Made by a program: the position numbers and the translations under genes. From the NCBI GenBank assembly GCA_003116995.1, contig BDSL01000033.1:744001-808000 (forward strand): a DNA stretch of 64,000 bases, read 5' to 3'. The notes under the pieces are model-generated. The model worked only from the letters and a program-made list of their open reading frames with translations. It was not told the DNA's origin and searched no databases. The stretch is from Yamagishiella unicocca. Its lineage: Eukaryota; Chlorophyta; Chlorophyceae; Chlamydomonadales; Volvocaceae. Shown in pieces: positions 42,552 through 53,870 of the stretch (positions are counted from its first letter, which is position 1; each line of letters starts with the position of its first letter).

Positions 42552-42601
42552 GTACACATGCTGGCACGGCGCACCCCAAATGCTGGCATGGTGCACCCCA
42601 A
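42552..42601. repeat. 23-bp tandem duplication
   Basis: Two imperfect copies of ATGCTGGCAYGGYGCACCCC plus AA. Confidence 0.75.
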
Positions 42602-43443
42602 ATGATTTAGTTCCATAGCTGCATGACGCTCCCTTAGTTGCTCGTGTGACGCGTTATGGCACTGGGGTTTGTTGTGCTATGTCTAACGCGAGTGTTGGCA
42701 CCTCGGAATGTGAGGTCCTGGCGTTAGGTTGTCACCTTGGCTAATGTTCTTGTCTGTTGTGAGTCGCGTTGGTTAGCTACGAGAAGTCAATGGACACCTA
42801 CAATGTGTCGGTTTATCTTGCGAGCGCCGTACGCAGGACGTTAAACCCATGGGATTCTTTTTTCGTTCCCTGTGCTTTCTAGCACAGCGTGTGGACGTTT
42901 TTGGTTTGGGGCACGCTAACTCAGCAGATGTAGGTTGAGAAGGTGAGCGGAGTTTGGATTACCGATCAGCAACACCGCACGGGCCAGGACCCAGGGACCG
43001 CAAATCGTCAGGAACCGTGTAAGTTGCGGGCTGATGACTGTGTGACTTCGGTGCTGATACACAACAGTGATCGGCCATCCAGCATCTCCGTCCGCACGGT
43101 GTCCATTTCCCAAGTGACCACGTCGAAACTGAGCTTATCCACGTAACACCCAAATTGCCGAATCGTCAGCGATAGTTTTCCGGCGCAGGTGGCCATATGC
43201 CACGTCATCCAGCTCCTTCGGTAGCGCTCCTTCTAAACACGCATACCGCTTGCCGTGCTAACGCCAGCAAGTTGCAACCTGCACCACTTCTGTGTTTACC
43301 TTTTGTATGTACGCAGAAAACATAATTGGCCTATCATACACCCGCGACCACTGGAAGCACGAAGCACCCTCACAAAAGTATGGTCCTATCTATAAGATGC
43401 ACCTGTGCCACCGACTGCAGACTAAACCATGCATGTCATGCTT

Positions 43444-46400
43444 TCAGATAGCGAAGGCACCCGCCATCCACTGCTCCTCGATTGCCGCGAGAATTGGCTC
43501 AGGGTCAAGCCCTGCCGCGCGCATGGCGTCACACAGAGCCTTATTCTTTGCAGACTCCATTCCCAGGCATAGCAGCAGCTCATCAAACTCGGCCTGAACG
43601 AAGGAGAATATGGTCAAGCGATGTGATACAGCAAGTGGAAGGTGATGCAAGAATGAGCGCCTTCCCGACACGCACTAACCGATCGGCCGCACGGCCCCCG
43701 TAGCTTTCCACTCAATGTATTGTCAAAATGCCACCCACCCAGTGAACCAACCATATGCGAGCGAAGTGAAAACACCGCGGTAATGTTTTGCGCACCTGCA
43801 TGTCGTTCAACTTCCGCAATGCGTCGTCGAGCTGCGTCTTGGTGGTGTCCAACTGGTGCCGGTGCACCGCAATCTTCTCCTCGTAGCGCCGCCATACGTC
43901 GCTACTCGGCTTCGGCGCCCCCTTGGCTACAGTTGACGCGGCCGGGCGAGCACCTACACGAGGATGAACGGAGTCAGGAGAGGCTAGCAATCCACCTGTA
44001 CATGCCTTTCCCTGTTGTTGCTATGCACGCGCAACTGTATGACCATCGTAACCTTGAGCCGTCCCCCCAAAGCATCGCAATCTCCCCTTCATGCTCAACC
44101 TTACCAACAACAGGCTCAACTGCAGCCTCCGCGAGCCTAGCAGCCGCCCTCTGGTGAAGTGCCGCGTAACGGCCCCTGTCAGCAATGCTGGGGGATGCCA
44201 TATGCCGGGGCAGCATGGATGCCGACATGGGACGTGGCGCCATCACGCCCACAGTAGTCGATGGCGACATTGGAACGGCTGCCGAACCGCCGGCGTTAAG
44301 GGTCCCTGTGACGTTGCTTCCAAAGACGCGTTTGGCGGATGATGGTGCCAGCGGTGCTACAGCAGCCTGAACCGATGTTGTTACCGCAGCCTGCGCCTTG
44401 CTAGCTGATCCGGACCTGGGGGAGAAGACGCTCTTGAGGAAAGCACCGAACCGGGAATTCTTCTTTGGGGTAGATGCCTGCTGTTCTGCGGGGCTTGCTT
44501 CAGGCAGCTGCGCCGGTACTGCAGCCGCCAGTTGGGGGGGCGCTGGCGCACCGGATGTGGTCGCGTCCCGCGCGGCGGTGCTTGTGCGCGCGAGAAGCTG
44601 CTCGACTGCCAGCTTGAGCTGGATCATCTGGGTGATGCTGGCAACGTCTACCTCCTTGTCCTCCGCGAGGATGTTCCGCTTGAGCGTCGACAGTTTCTCA
44701 ATTCCCACAACGATTTCCTGTATTAGGGGGGAGGCAGGGCTTCAATACAAACAGCGTGCAAAACAGTGTGGTTGCACTATGGCGTGGGCGTTGCCGGATC
44801 CACGTTTTGCTTCATGCGGTGTGAAAGAAGAGCTGGAAGAGCTGGAGCTACGCTCATACCTTTAGTGGATCGGACGGGGGCGCTGCTGATGACGTGGATG
44901 GCGCGGCTGGGTCGTGAAGCGGAACACCAGCGGCCTGGCTGGAGGCCGCAACTGCAGCAACGGCCGCCGCAAGCCCTGACTGTCCACCGGCGGCAGCCGT
45001 GCCGCTGCTGAAGAAGGCGGGGTTGGGTGTAGGCATGTCCCGTGGTGCATTATGCAGGAGCGTCACCGGCGAGGGGGGCCGAACGACGGAGCCCACGGCG
45101 GCCACTGCACCCTGCACCATGGCAGCTGCCGGGGCGACTGGAGGAAAGGCGGGTGACCAGATAACTGTTGAGGCCATGAAACCAGTGTCCGATTCGGCAG
45201 ATGCTGGCAACGGCCTCCGGTGCAGCATCGGATCCCCCACAGCGCGACCAGCAGCGGTCAGCTCGCTGGAAAGCTTGTGCAGTGGTGCATCCGAGAAGTC
45301 AGCCTCAGGATCAAATGCGCCAGCGGTGGGAGAAAGACCTTCCGTCGACACAAGACACGCTGCCTCGAAGAAGGCAGGCGATGCCACTTGGCCACGCGTC
45401 CCGGTCGTGGGAGTGGTTGCAGCCGTACGGTCCCTGCCGACCGGCGTCGTCGCGGGAGTGGTTGCATTTGAGTCAGCGGCGCCACCTGGCGTCCTTGGGC
45501 CGGGCGTGGTGGCCGCTGTGCTGGGGGGATGGCCGCTACCGTACATGGGTGACAGGAGGTCCGAGATGGAAGCCCCAGAGGCTGTTGGCACAACTGGTGT
45601 GTCATGACCGTCCACCAACAATGCCAGGACGGGGAAATTACGCATGCCAATTACGACAGGAGCTGCTGGCCGCTCGGGAGTGCTGCTGACCTCTGCTGCC
45701 ACCTCCGTCGCAAGAGAGGCTCTGGTGGTCCTTGCCTCCAGCACCGTGGACATTGGCGTTACGCTGATAGAGGCAGCGAGGGACAAGGCGTGAGACAGGC
45801 ATCGCTGCGGGCTGGAGGTGCCTGCAGGGGAGGGCTCCTGGTCACGTGCAAAGGCCTCGAGAGCAGATGCTAGAACTGCAGCCCTGTGTGCCACATCCGA
45901 ATCAACGGCACCGGCTGCTGTGGCGGCGGGCCGGGACGCAGCCGTGTCGTCGAGCTCCCCATCCGTTGTCGTCAGCGTGCGAGGCAAGAACTGTTGCAGG
46001 ATGCCATGTGGCGACACATGCGACGCAGCTCCTTGTGCGGAGGTTGAGACACTGCGGCTCCTGGCGACGGGCGTGAGCACTTTCCGGAGGCCATGATGCG
46101 CGATATCCAGCGCTTTGCAGCACGATTCGCTCATGGGAGGATCGCTTCCCATCCACTCCTGCCCACGAGCGTGGCTGTCCGGTTGCTCAGCAGCAGGCCC
46201 CACAAACGGCGTGCCTGCAAGCCGCCCAGTTACTGGAGTCTCGGGCGCCACAGACACCACAGTGTACGGCTCCGATGGCTTGTGTCGGCTGTTCCAGTCG
46301 CGGCACTGCTTGTACCAGGCGTCACTGTAGCGAATGTCGTCAGGTAGCTCGTGTGCCAGGGGTCCATCCAGCTTTCCGGCGTCACCGGGGTGCATCATGC

Positions 46401-47340
46401 TGTCGAACAGACGCTCGAAATTGTCCCCTTTAAAAGTCTCGGGTTTGCGGGCCATGGCCGCCTGCATGGCCTGCTGCAGGGCGGCTTGGATGGAGGGGAC
46501 GTTGATGACAGGTGACATGGAAGAGGCTGCCGCGGCAGCGGCAGGAGCGGCGAACTGCTTGTCTTCAGTGAGAGGGGTTGCGGCTTGGGAATACGACACG
46601 GCCCCCACGATGGAGGTAGAGGTAACGCTGCCTGTGCGCAGCTGCTGGGATGGAAGCTGGACGGAGGCTAGGATCGACCGCTCCGGGGCCGGTGGCGACG
46701 GTCGTACAGAAGTGGGTGTTTGGTAGCTCTGACTTTGTCCGGTAACAGATGCCCATGGCATCGCATGCCCGCCTCGCGCCCCCTGCTGTTGTGGAGCCCT
46801 CACAGACTGGACGTTGGCCAGAATAGTGGGAGGGGCCGGGATCGAGAATGCATTGCTGGTTGCAGTGGAGGCAGCAGGTGAGGAGCAGGCGCTGGCTGAC
46901 GCGAAAGGGTTGGCCGGGAAGGCGCCGCTTTGGGAGAGGCTGCGCGAGGGGCTGGGTGGCTTGGGTAGAGTCAGCGAGACGGCGCTCGCCGACGGCGACG
47001 GGCCGGGCGAAGCATTAATCCGAACCGGAGTCGGCAGCCTGGTGGGAATGTTCCCCGAAGTCGGAACGAAGTTGGGATTCGGTAGCGGTTGCCGGCCCCG
47101 TAGTGTAGGACTGGACGGCGTCGAGGAACGCTGCTGATGAGGCGTCTGCTGCCGCTGGTTCTGATGATGCTGGGTAGCAATCGGCGCCATGCCCGGCAGG
47201 AGCAGTCCGCTGAGACCGGGCGCGTGGGTGGCCAACGCCGGCCGGCTGACATTGAGGTTCGGCTGCAGGACATATCGCTGACTCACGTTACGCCTACGCA
47301 GGAAGTCAATGGAAGGTATTGAAGGAGCTGATGATGGCAT
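43444..47340 (-). CDS. large Pro/Ser/Ala-rich protein with C-terminal coiled coil; golgin p115-like tail possible
   Basis: Four exons (47340-44860, 44717-44105, 43953-43796, 43593-43444) join in phase to 1133 aa. Residues 1-827 are largely low complexity (Pro, Ser, Ala, Thr) with no recognised domain. Exon 2 starts with a charged, helical stretch (EIVVGIEKLSTLKRNILAED). Exon 3 predicts a coiled coil (RRYEEKIAVHRHQLDTTKTQ). Exon 4, FDELLLCLGMESAKNKAL through the stop, resembles from memory the short conserved tail of plant p115/Uso1 vesicle tethers (DLLVCLGQEESK...LG). The p115 armadillo head is not present, so the match may be limited to a coiled-coil tail. The start is uncertain: the frame stays open 24 codons upstream of the ATG at 47340, and an upstream exon is possible. 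Function unknown. Confidence 0.6.
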
Positions 47341-48921
47341 AATCGGAATGTTCCAAGTCTCCAAGACATCAAATGTTGCCGGAGGAGGCAGGGGTAGCGT
47401 ACCTGGGTCCAATTGACTGAAGGTGAGACAAATCCCCTATTTTCGGTGGAGCATGTAAAGCGGCGTATTGGTTGCCTGCGTTCTCCTTGCCGAAGGCGAC
47501 CTGCGACGCCGTAGGGGGTGGAAGAGACCGTCCGTGCGGGCGTTTTTTAAGGCAATGTCATGGTCGCTTACCCGATTCGCGTCATCTGAGCCTTTTACGC
47601 CCACAAGCTTGCTCCTGAGAGCTTGCGGAATGAGCTTGAGACTGCCCCACTGCAATGTTCGGGAGGAGCGAGGCCGCCAAATATGAGGTTAAATATGTTA
47701 TCCATAAATGCAATGTAGCTACTACGTGGGCTGTTACCGTTGCTGGCTTAAGTGCGTTGAAAGGAGCAGCGGGTTGGCTTTGCTGTGCCATTCTTGCTGC
47801 CTGCGACCAAATGGCCTTCACCTTCCGGTATGTTTGTTCCTACAAATTCTCATCCATGTTCCTGGTAGGCGGTGTAGCGAGCGACTGTACGCTGTGCACC
47901 AGGCCTCAAACGACCATCTGTCAGTACGGCGCTAAATCCAATATTTTCCAGTACGCATAGTTTTGAGCCTCTGCGGGTAGACGTCTTCGACGTTGTTAAG
48001 ATATTCTCCATTTAACGTGCGCGCTGTGATGCAAACTCATTTCGTGCAGGTTTGGCGACTCGGGCCTTGGCGGTGTGGGCCGTGGCCAGAGCTCAAGCCT
48101 GGACCTAATTCACTGCGTTTAAATTTTCACGTTATATACGTGTACATACATCAGCACATCTGCGGGAAAGCCGGTCACGTGCCCCGCGCGCAGCACGGCA
48201 CCGCATGGCACCGCACAGCATGGGAAACCATGTCAGGCTCAGGATTAGTTACGTGGCTGGTTTCACGCATTGTTTTCACAATTCGCACACTCGGTATAGA
48301 GCTTGGTGCTGCTCTCATGCGGGAAGGGTACGACGGGTACTGCATCAGGTTTTGACGGATGAGAGAGATCGAAGATTGGTAGTGCGGCGTATGTCTCCTC
48401 CATGCACGCGTCCATGCGCATTTGGGCTCCGATCTCTTACACTCTTGGTCGCGTGCCGTGCGCGCAGCCGCACATCGGCGGCGCCCGGCGCCAAACTCGT
48501 CAGTCACCTCGGAAACACGTGATCCACCAACCAAATTTAGTTCCGACGTCCACTGTCTCACCCCTAAACAGACATTGGCGAGGACATCGCGCAAAGAATC
48601 TTCCTCCGCGCCACTTCCAACTCAAAATTCAGCTGCCGCATTTGCAGTGTCTCATAGCTTCGACCGCCTGCGCCCAAAAAAGGCCCAATACCAGGCCACT
48701 GTGACCTCCAACGTAACTCTCGCCCACCTACACTAGCGCTGAAGCCTATCTACCTAACGTCCTACACCTACAAATGGTGCACGTGGTTTCTAATGCGTGA
48801 CCGGTATATTCTATATGGTTCACTCAGCCCTGCACTGGTACGATTTGCTTTCCCCCCATCCCTCCTCCATGTGTTTTTCTCCCATCCGCCGCCTCGCTTA
48901 TTTGTCATTTCGAAGAACACG
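47341..48921. other. intergenic spacer
   Basis: About 1.6 kb between the 5' end of the Pro/Ser-rich gene and the inferred stop of the CDKD gene. It should hold the promoter of the former and the 3' UTR of the latter. No gene is supported; the open frames are short and overlap on both strands. Confidence 0.45.
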
Positions 48922-51900
48922 TCAATGCTGCGTCCGCGGCGATGCACGCGGAAAGGCGTCCGCGCTGCTCGCCCCGCCGACGCCACCCATGCCGGCGCGC
49001 CGCGGCACCTTGGCGGGACGCGGCGACGCCCCCGACGGCGATGGCCTGTCTCGCCCACCTGCTCGGCACGTGGGGGTCGTGGCGCAACTGGTGGGTACAG
49101 GTCAGGTACCAGGCAGCCCCCAGCTGCACTAGCGCAAGCTGGTGTGCGCGTGTCAAGGCACCTGAGCTGCGGCCAAGCCACAGAGACGCCCGGCTGGGGT
49201 CCCCACACCCGTAAGGCCATGACCAAGAAGGGTTCCGGTCGCTTTTTACGGTCAGGTAGGGTGAGGCGCGTATTAACCCGTAACACGGAGTCCCCAGGAG
49301 CGAAACCAGAAGCGCTAGCTATCCGCAAAAAACTGCTATCCCGAAGGCAGCTCAGGTCGGGCTCACTGAGTGGGGCATCGCCACACAGTTTAGGATATGG
49401 CTGACAGGTGAGGCGGAGTACACGGGCACCGCACCCCCCCTGGAATTCACCTTTCGCGGCCGCCGCCGCGGCGCCGCCGCCGCCCGCCCCCGCCAGTGGT
49501 GCGTCCTCTCGCTTGACTGGCCGCGGCAGCATTGCCGGCGGCGTAGGGGGCGGGTTGTTGGTGAAGTAGGGGTGACGGAGGGCGTCCGATGAGGAGATGC
49601 GCCGCAGCGGGTCCAATTGCAACAGGCGACCCAGCAGGTCCAGTGCATCGCCGCTAGCCTGCTTGCGGAGAGGGGTGGCATAAAAACCGTTTATGCGACG
49701 GGACAGGAGGTGGGGGTGTAAATGAGTCGCTGCCTAAGAAATTTCCTGGCGGCCCCCACACCCCCGACGAGTCCTGGCAGAACCAGCCGAGGCCACCGGG
49801 TCATCCCATGAGCCCAAAACACCCACCAAGCCAGACGCCCCTTCCCAGTGAGGCTCACACCCATCGCCGGGGTGCACCTCCAAACGTGTGCACTACACGG
49901 TTTCCTAATCGGCCTCCTACTCAGTGCCAGCACACGGGGCTTCACTCACAAACCCACCGCCGGGAAGACCTGCCGCAGCGGCAGGGGCTTGGTCTCCGTG
50001 AACTGCAGGAAGTACGGCAGGTCTCGAGCGGCGGGCCAGTTGCCCTCCACCCCTGGGGTGCCCACAACCGCAAAAACCTTCGACAGCACGTCGATGTCAC
50101 ACATGCCATCGAAGAGGGGCCTGCGTGCGGAGTGAGGCGGCAAAGGTAAGCGCATCCTGACTCGAGGGTAGGCACCCGGGGAAGAGGAGGAGCACATGCC
50201 CCTCATTCCTCTCCGTGGGGCATACCAGGAGCCGACCAGGCCCTCGGCCGCCGCCTGCACCCTCCCTCCGCCCCTTCTTTCCCGCATGCATCTCAAAAAG
50301 TCTGTTCTAAACGGGTTTTTTCTCGCATCCAACGGTCTTCCTCGAAACCCTCCGCCCCTCCCAGCTTGCCTCCTCAGCAGCAGCTCCCCCATGATGCACC
50401 CCGCCGCCCACATGTCCACCGCCGCCGAATACTGCCGGGCTCCGAAGAACAGCTCGGGTGCCCGGTACCACTGGGCAAACACCTGGCGAGGAAGAGCCGG
50501 GGGAGAGGCCTAAGTTCCAGAGGGCCGGGCAGATTGCTATTACGGTAGCCCTAATCACCCAATGTAAACTGAACGGCCAGGCATCGTTGACATCGGTGTG
50601 CCTTGCTTGCGGAACCTTGCCGCGATGAGAAGTGGAGCTATTAGTGTCCCCCAATTCACACGGATTGACGCAACCACCTTGAGCGCAAATACGCGTCCAC
50701 ACTGCCAATGCGGGGCCTGGAAAGGCGACCCCCACGCGGACAAACCATCCCGCATCTCAGTTTGGCGAAAACACAACAAGTCCCCCGTGTTCGCCTTCTA
50801 ATCTGCAGCGCTTGCTGCCATCAGCGCACCGGCCCCTGGCCCGTCAGCCGGACTCACCTGGTGCGTGAGGCGGCCGTCCGGGCTGCCGAACATGCGCGAC
50901 AGGCCAAAGTCCGCCAGCTTGAGCGAGCCGTCCGGCGCGATGAGGCAGTTGTTGGGCTTGATGTCGCGGTGGAGCACCCAGCTGCGCAGACGGAGGGGGG
51001 CGGCGGGAAGCGCGGCGGGAGCCGCGGTGGGGAGCAGCAGGTGAGCGTGAGCGGGACAGTGCGGATGATGGGTTACACGCGCATGGGTGTGCTGCTAGGG
51101 CCGGTGCGTACCTTGAAAGGGACCTGGAAAGGGCCAGAGTCAGCCCGCAGGCAGCCCCGGGGCCGACGCAACCCCATTGCCGCCAAGGATAAATACCCCT
51201 AAACTCTAAGGACGCCGGCGCTCCTGGGCCAGTACCCTATGGGCAGGCAGCGCTCTTCTTCCCACCAACCAGTCCTCTGTACGAACACACCGCCACTCGT
51301 CAGCGGCCTCTCTCCCACCGGGAGGGCCCCAGATCGCACCGCTTGTGGCACGCCGCCAGCGCCGCCAGCAGCTGCCCCATGTAGCTCTTGACATCTCCGG
51401 CCGCCAGCACCAGGTTCTGGTCCCGGATGACCGCCTCCAGGTCGCTGTGCATGTATTCGAGGACCTGGGGGGGGAGGGGGGAGAGATGAACCCCGCGGAC
51501 ACAGCATAGGGGAGGGGCCCGGGGGCGGGCATGTGAGGAGCCGAATGGAGAGGAGGAAGAGAAGGGGAGGAGGGGAGGACAAGGCGCCGAGAGACGGGGG
51601 AGGTGCAGCATTGGTTGCGGTAAGTGGGAAGGGCAGGAGCAGGGTAAGCGAGGGATGCAGGGACAACAGTGGTGCAGCGTAACCCCCTCAGCCATGCCCT
51701 CCACACGTCCTGCGCCTCACCCGGCCGCGAGCTCCACCACAACGTGTTCTTCGTCAGTCACACCCCTTCCCCCAATGCCCTCCGTCACACTCCTTCCCCC
51801 CAATGCCCTCCGCCACACTCCTTCCCCCCAATGCCCTCCGCCACACTCCTTCCCCCCAATGCCCTCCGCACACTCCCCCCCAATGCCCTCCGTCACACTC

Positions 51901-52896
51901 CTTCCCCCCAATGCCCTCCGCCACACTCCTTCCCCCCAATGCCCTCCGCCACACTCCTTCCCCCCAATGCCCTCCGCCACACTCCTTCCCCCCAATGCCC
52001 TCCGTCACGCCTGCACGGGCCTCCTTGCACCCACCAGCACCACGGACTTCTTCTTGGGGTAGGCGTCCACCAGCCGGATGATGTTGGGGTGGTGCAGCTC
52101 CCGGAGGAGCTTGATCTCGCGCAGGGCGGTGGGGTCCAGGCCCTGGGGAGCCGATGACGATTGGGGTTCGCCCTTACTGTCCGGAGCCTGCCCTAAGACG
52201 GCGCACGGGGATCGTCGCGACAGCTACCGCAGCACCTGACGGCTGCCCAGACCGACAGTGGCCGTTCCGCTATGCAGCGGGTCCTCACATCGGGTCTCTT
52301 ACACGTCGGCGTTCCCTAACGCCTCGGTGCTGGCGCCGCCAAGGGGGCGGGCGCCCAAAGCGCACCTGACCGCGTCAGATCCGGCCAGTGGTGAACCCGC
52401 CAGTAGTGCGCCTGGCTCATGAACATGGTCACGCTGCCGCCCTCGGCACGCACCTTCTTGCCATCTGAGCCCTTCTCGTCCGGGAAGATCTCCTTCAGGG
52501 CCACCTCCTTGCCGGTCTGCGGGTCCGGAAGGGGGAGAGTTGGCGGTATCGATTGGGACACGGGAAAGAATGCAACTGCAACTACATTGTACGTGCGTGT
52601 ATTCGCGCGGAGCAAGCATACAAGGGGGTTGCAAGCGAGCAAACGAGCTTGGTTGAAAATCTCTGGTGGATAGAGTAGGTCAAGGAACGGGTGCAGCCCG
52701 CGTTGCAACGTCGTGATCCGCTCAGGGCCCCGGGCGGGGCGAGGAGGAGGGGAGGGGGTCAAGGATAACTGCGGTCAAGGGAGCCGGAATGCGCTCCTAA
52801 TATGCATATACAACATACCCGCTTGTCGGATCCTTTATACACAGCCGCGAAGGTTCCCTGGCCAAGCAACGCTCCGCGGATGTAGTTCTCCGCCAT
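48922..52896 (-). CDS. CDKD: CDK-activating kinase, CDK7/CDKD type
   Basis: Nine exons (52896-52819, 52516-52454, 52142-52035, 51464-51340, 50981-50858, 50482-50370, 50120-49958, 49658-49451, 49058-48922) join in phase to 372 aa. All kinase landmarks are present: glycine loop [10 protein letters not shown] (12-21), VALK (K34), the C-helix [12 protein letters not shown] with E56 in the CDK7 form, HRDIKPNN (D131), DFG (D149) and [20 protein letters not shown]. The T-loop keeps both CDK7 phospho-sites with the same spacing, S158-P159 and T164 in LTHQ. Known: CDKD with cyclin H and MAT1 phosphorylates the T-loop of cell-cycle CDKs and the RNA polymerase II tail as part of TFIIH. Intron 6 has a GC donor (GAG|GCAAGC). 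The last exon, a basic tail ending PRTQH, was chosen only by phase and splice sites and is the weakest part. Confidence 0.9.
51770..52008. repeat. 28-bp minisatellite in a CDKD intron
   Basis: Eight to nine copies of CCCTCCGCCACACTCCTTCC plus CCCCAATG, with C/T variants and one shortened copy near 51865. It lies in the intron between exons 52142-52035 and 51464-51340. Confidence 0.9.
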
Positions 52897-53870
52897 GGCT
52901 GCGCCGGCGCTGGAGCCCAAAGCAGGAAACCTTAGGAAGATTTCATTCCCAGTCCAGCCCTGCTACCTAGAGGGGGTGCGCTATATGTCGTGCGGCCAAG
53001 GTGGCGCAGAAGTGCAGCGGTTGAGGCAGGGTCTGTGATCACTGGCAGCCTTGTCACATGGTAAATTGTAATCGAAAGAGGTACCTTGATCGCTTTGAGC
53101 GTGTACAAAATATCATGCACTTCTCTGCGGTGGGCCTGCCGCATGCAGTTGTAAGGCCCACAAGCATCCTGCGAGTAGGGTCCTCAGAGAGTTGACAACC
53201 AGCAGACTGCCACCACCTCACCTAACATTACTTATAGGATCAGCGTCTCACGGAAGCGGTTGACTGTGGAGTTGATTACCTGCGCTTATCGCTCATCAAA
53301 AGGTTCTGGGTCAGCAAGCCATTTACCTTGAAGCTCAAAGGAGCGTTGCACGGCGACTATTTATATATTATCTGTACCCTTCATTCTGATGCAGTGGAAC
53401 TGCGGGGCACAGGTGCGCCGGGCCTGACAGGGTGACTCCGCGCCATTACCCGTGCACATGCACACAGGGTGGGCTACATAGCGACAAATCGTTTATTGAA
53501 GGTGATATGGCGTCGGCGATGACGTATCAGCCGAACATAACAGTCAACGTGCCGGCCGTTTGGGGTTGCTCGGACGGCCGCTGACAGTTGTGCCCCCTCC
53601 CCAAACCCAAGTGAACACCAACCCATGCAACCACCATGTCCACAAACAACAGAACATACATCACAAGGCCCAAAGGCTTCAACCATTAATCGTCAGTGCC
53701 TAGTTCAATACCCAAGGAACCAAAACCCTCGTGAAACCCTCGTTCTGCTCCTCTCTACCTCTTTCCCCCCACCTTCCTCCCGCGCTACGGTCCAATCCAT
53801 AAGGCCCGGACCCGTACGGCCCATTGCGGCGGCGCTCCCTCTACCCGAGTACGCCAGACCCTACCCTTCC
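52897..53870. promoter_or_regulatory. intergenic region, divergent promoters
   Basis: About 970 bp between the CDKD start (minus) and the tentative start of the next plus-strand gene. It is AT-richer than the exons, with TATTTATATATTATC near 53358-53372 as a possible TATA-like stretch. No gene is supported. Confidence 0.4.

Larger units (their letters stand above)
40775..43443. other. intergenic region upstream of RPL10
   Basis: About 2.7 kb holding the RPL10 promoter and the 3' flank of the next minus-strand gene. Two short tandem repeats (41636-41708 and 42552-42601) are the only clear structures. Small minus-strand frames near 41411-41505 and 42936-43235 look somewhat protein-like but cannot be tied to a gene. 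Confidence 0.45.

Noticed and set aside
51770..52008. Regularly spaced repeats considered as a CRISPR array
   Set aside because: Units are directly adjacent with no unique spacers, in an intron of a eukaryotic nuclear gene.
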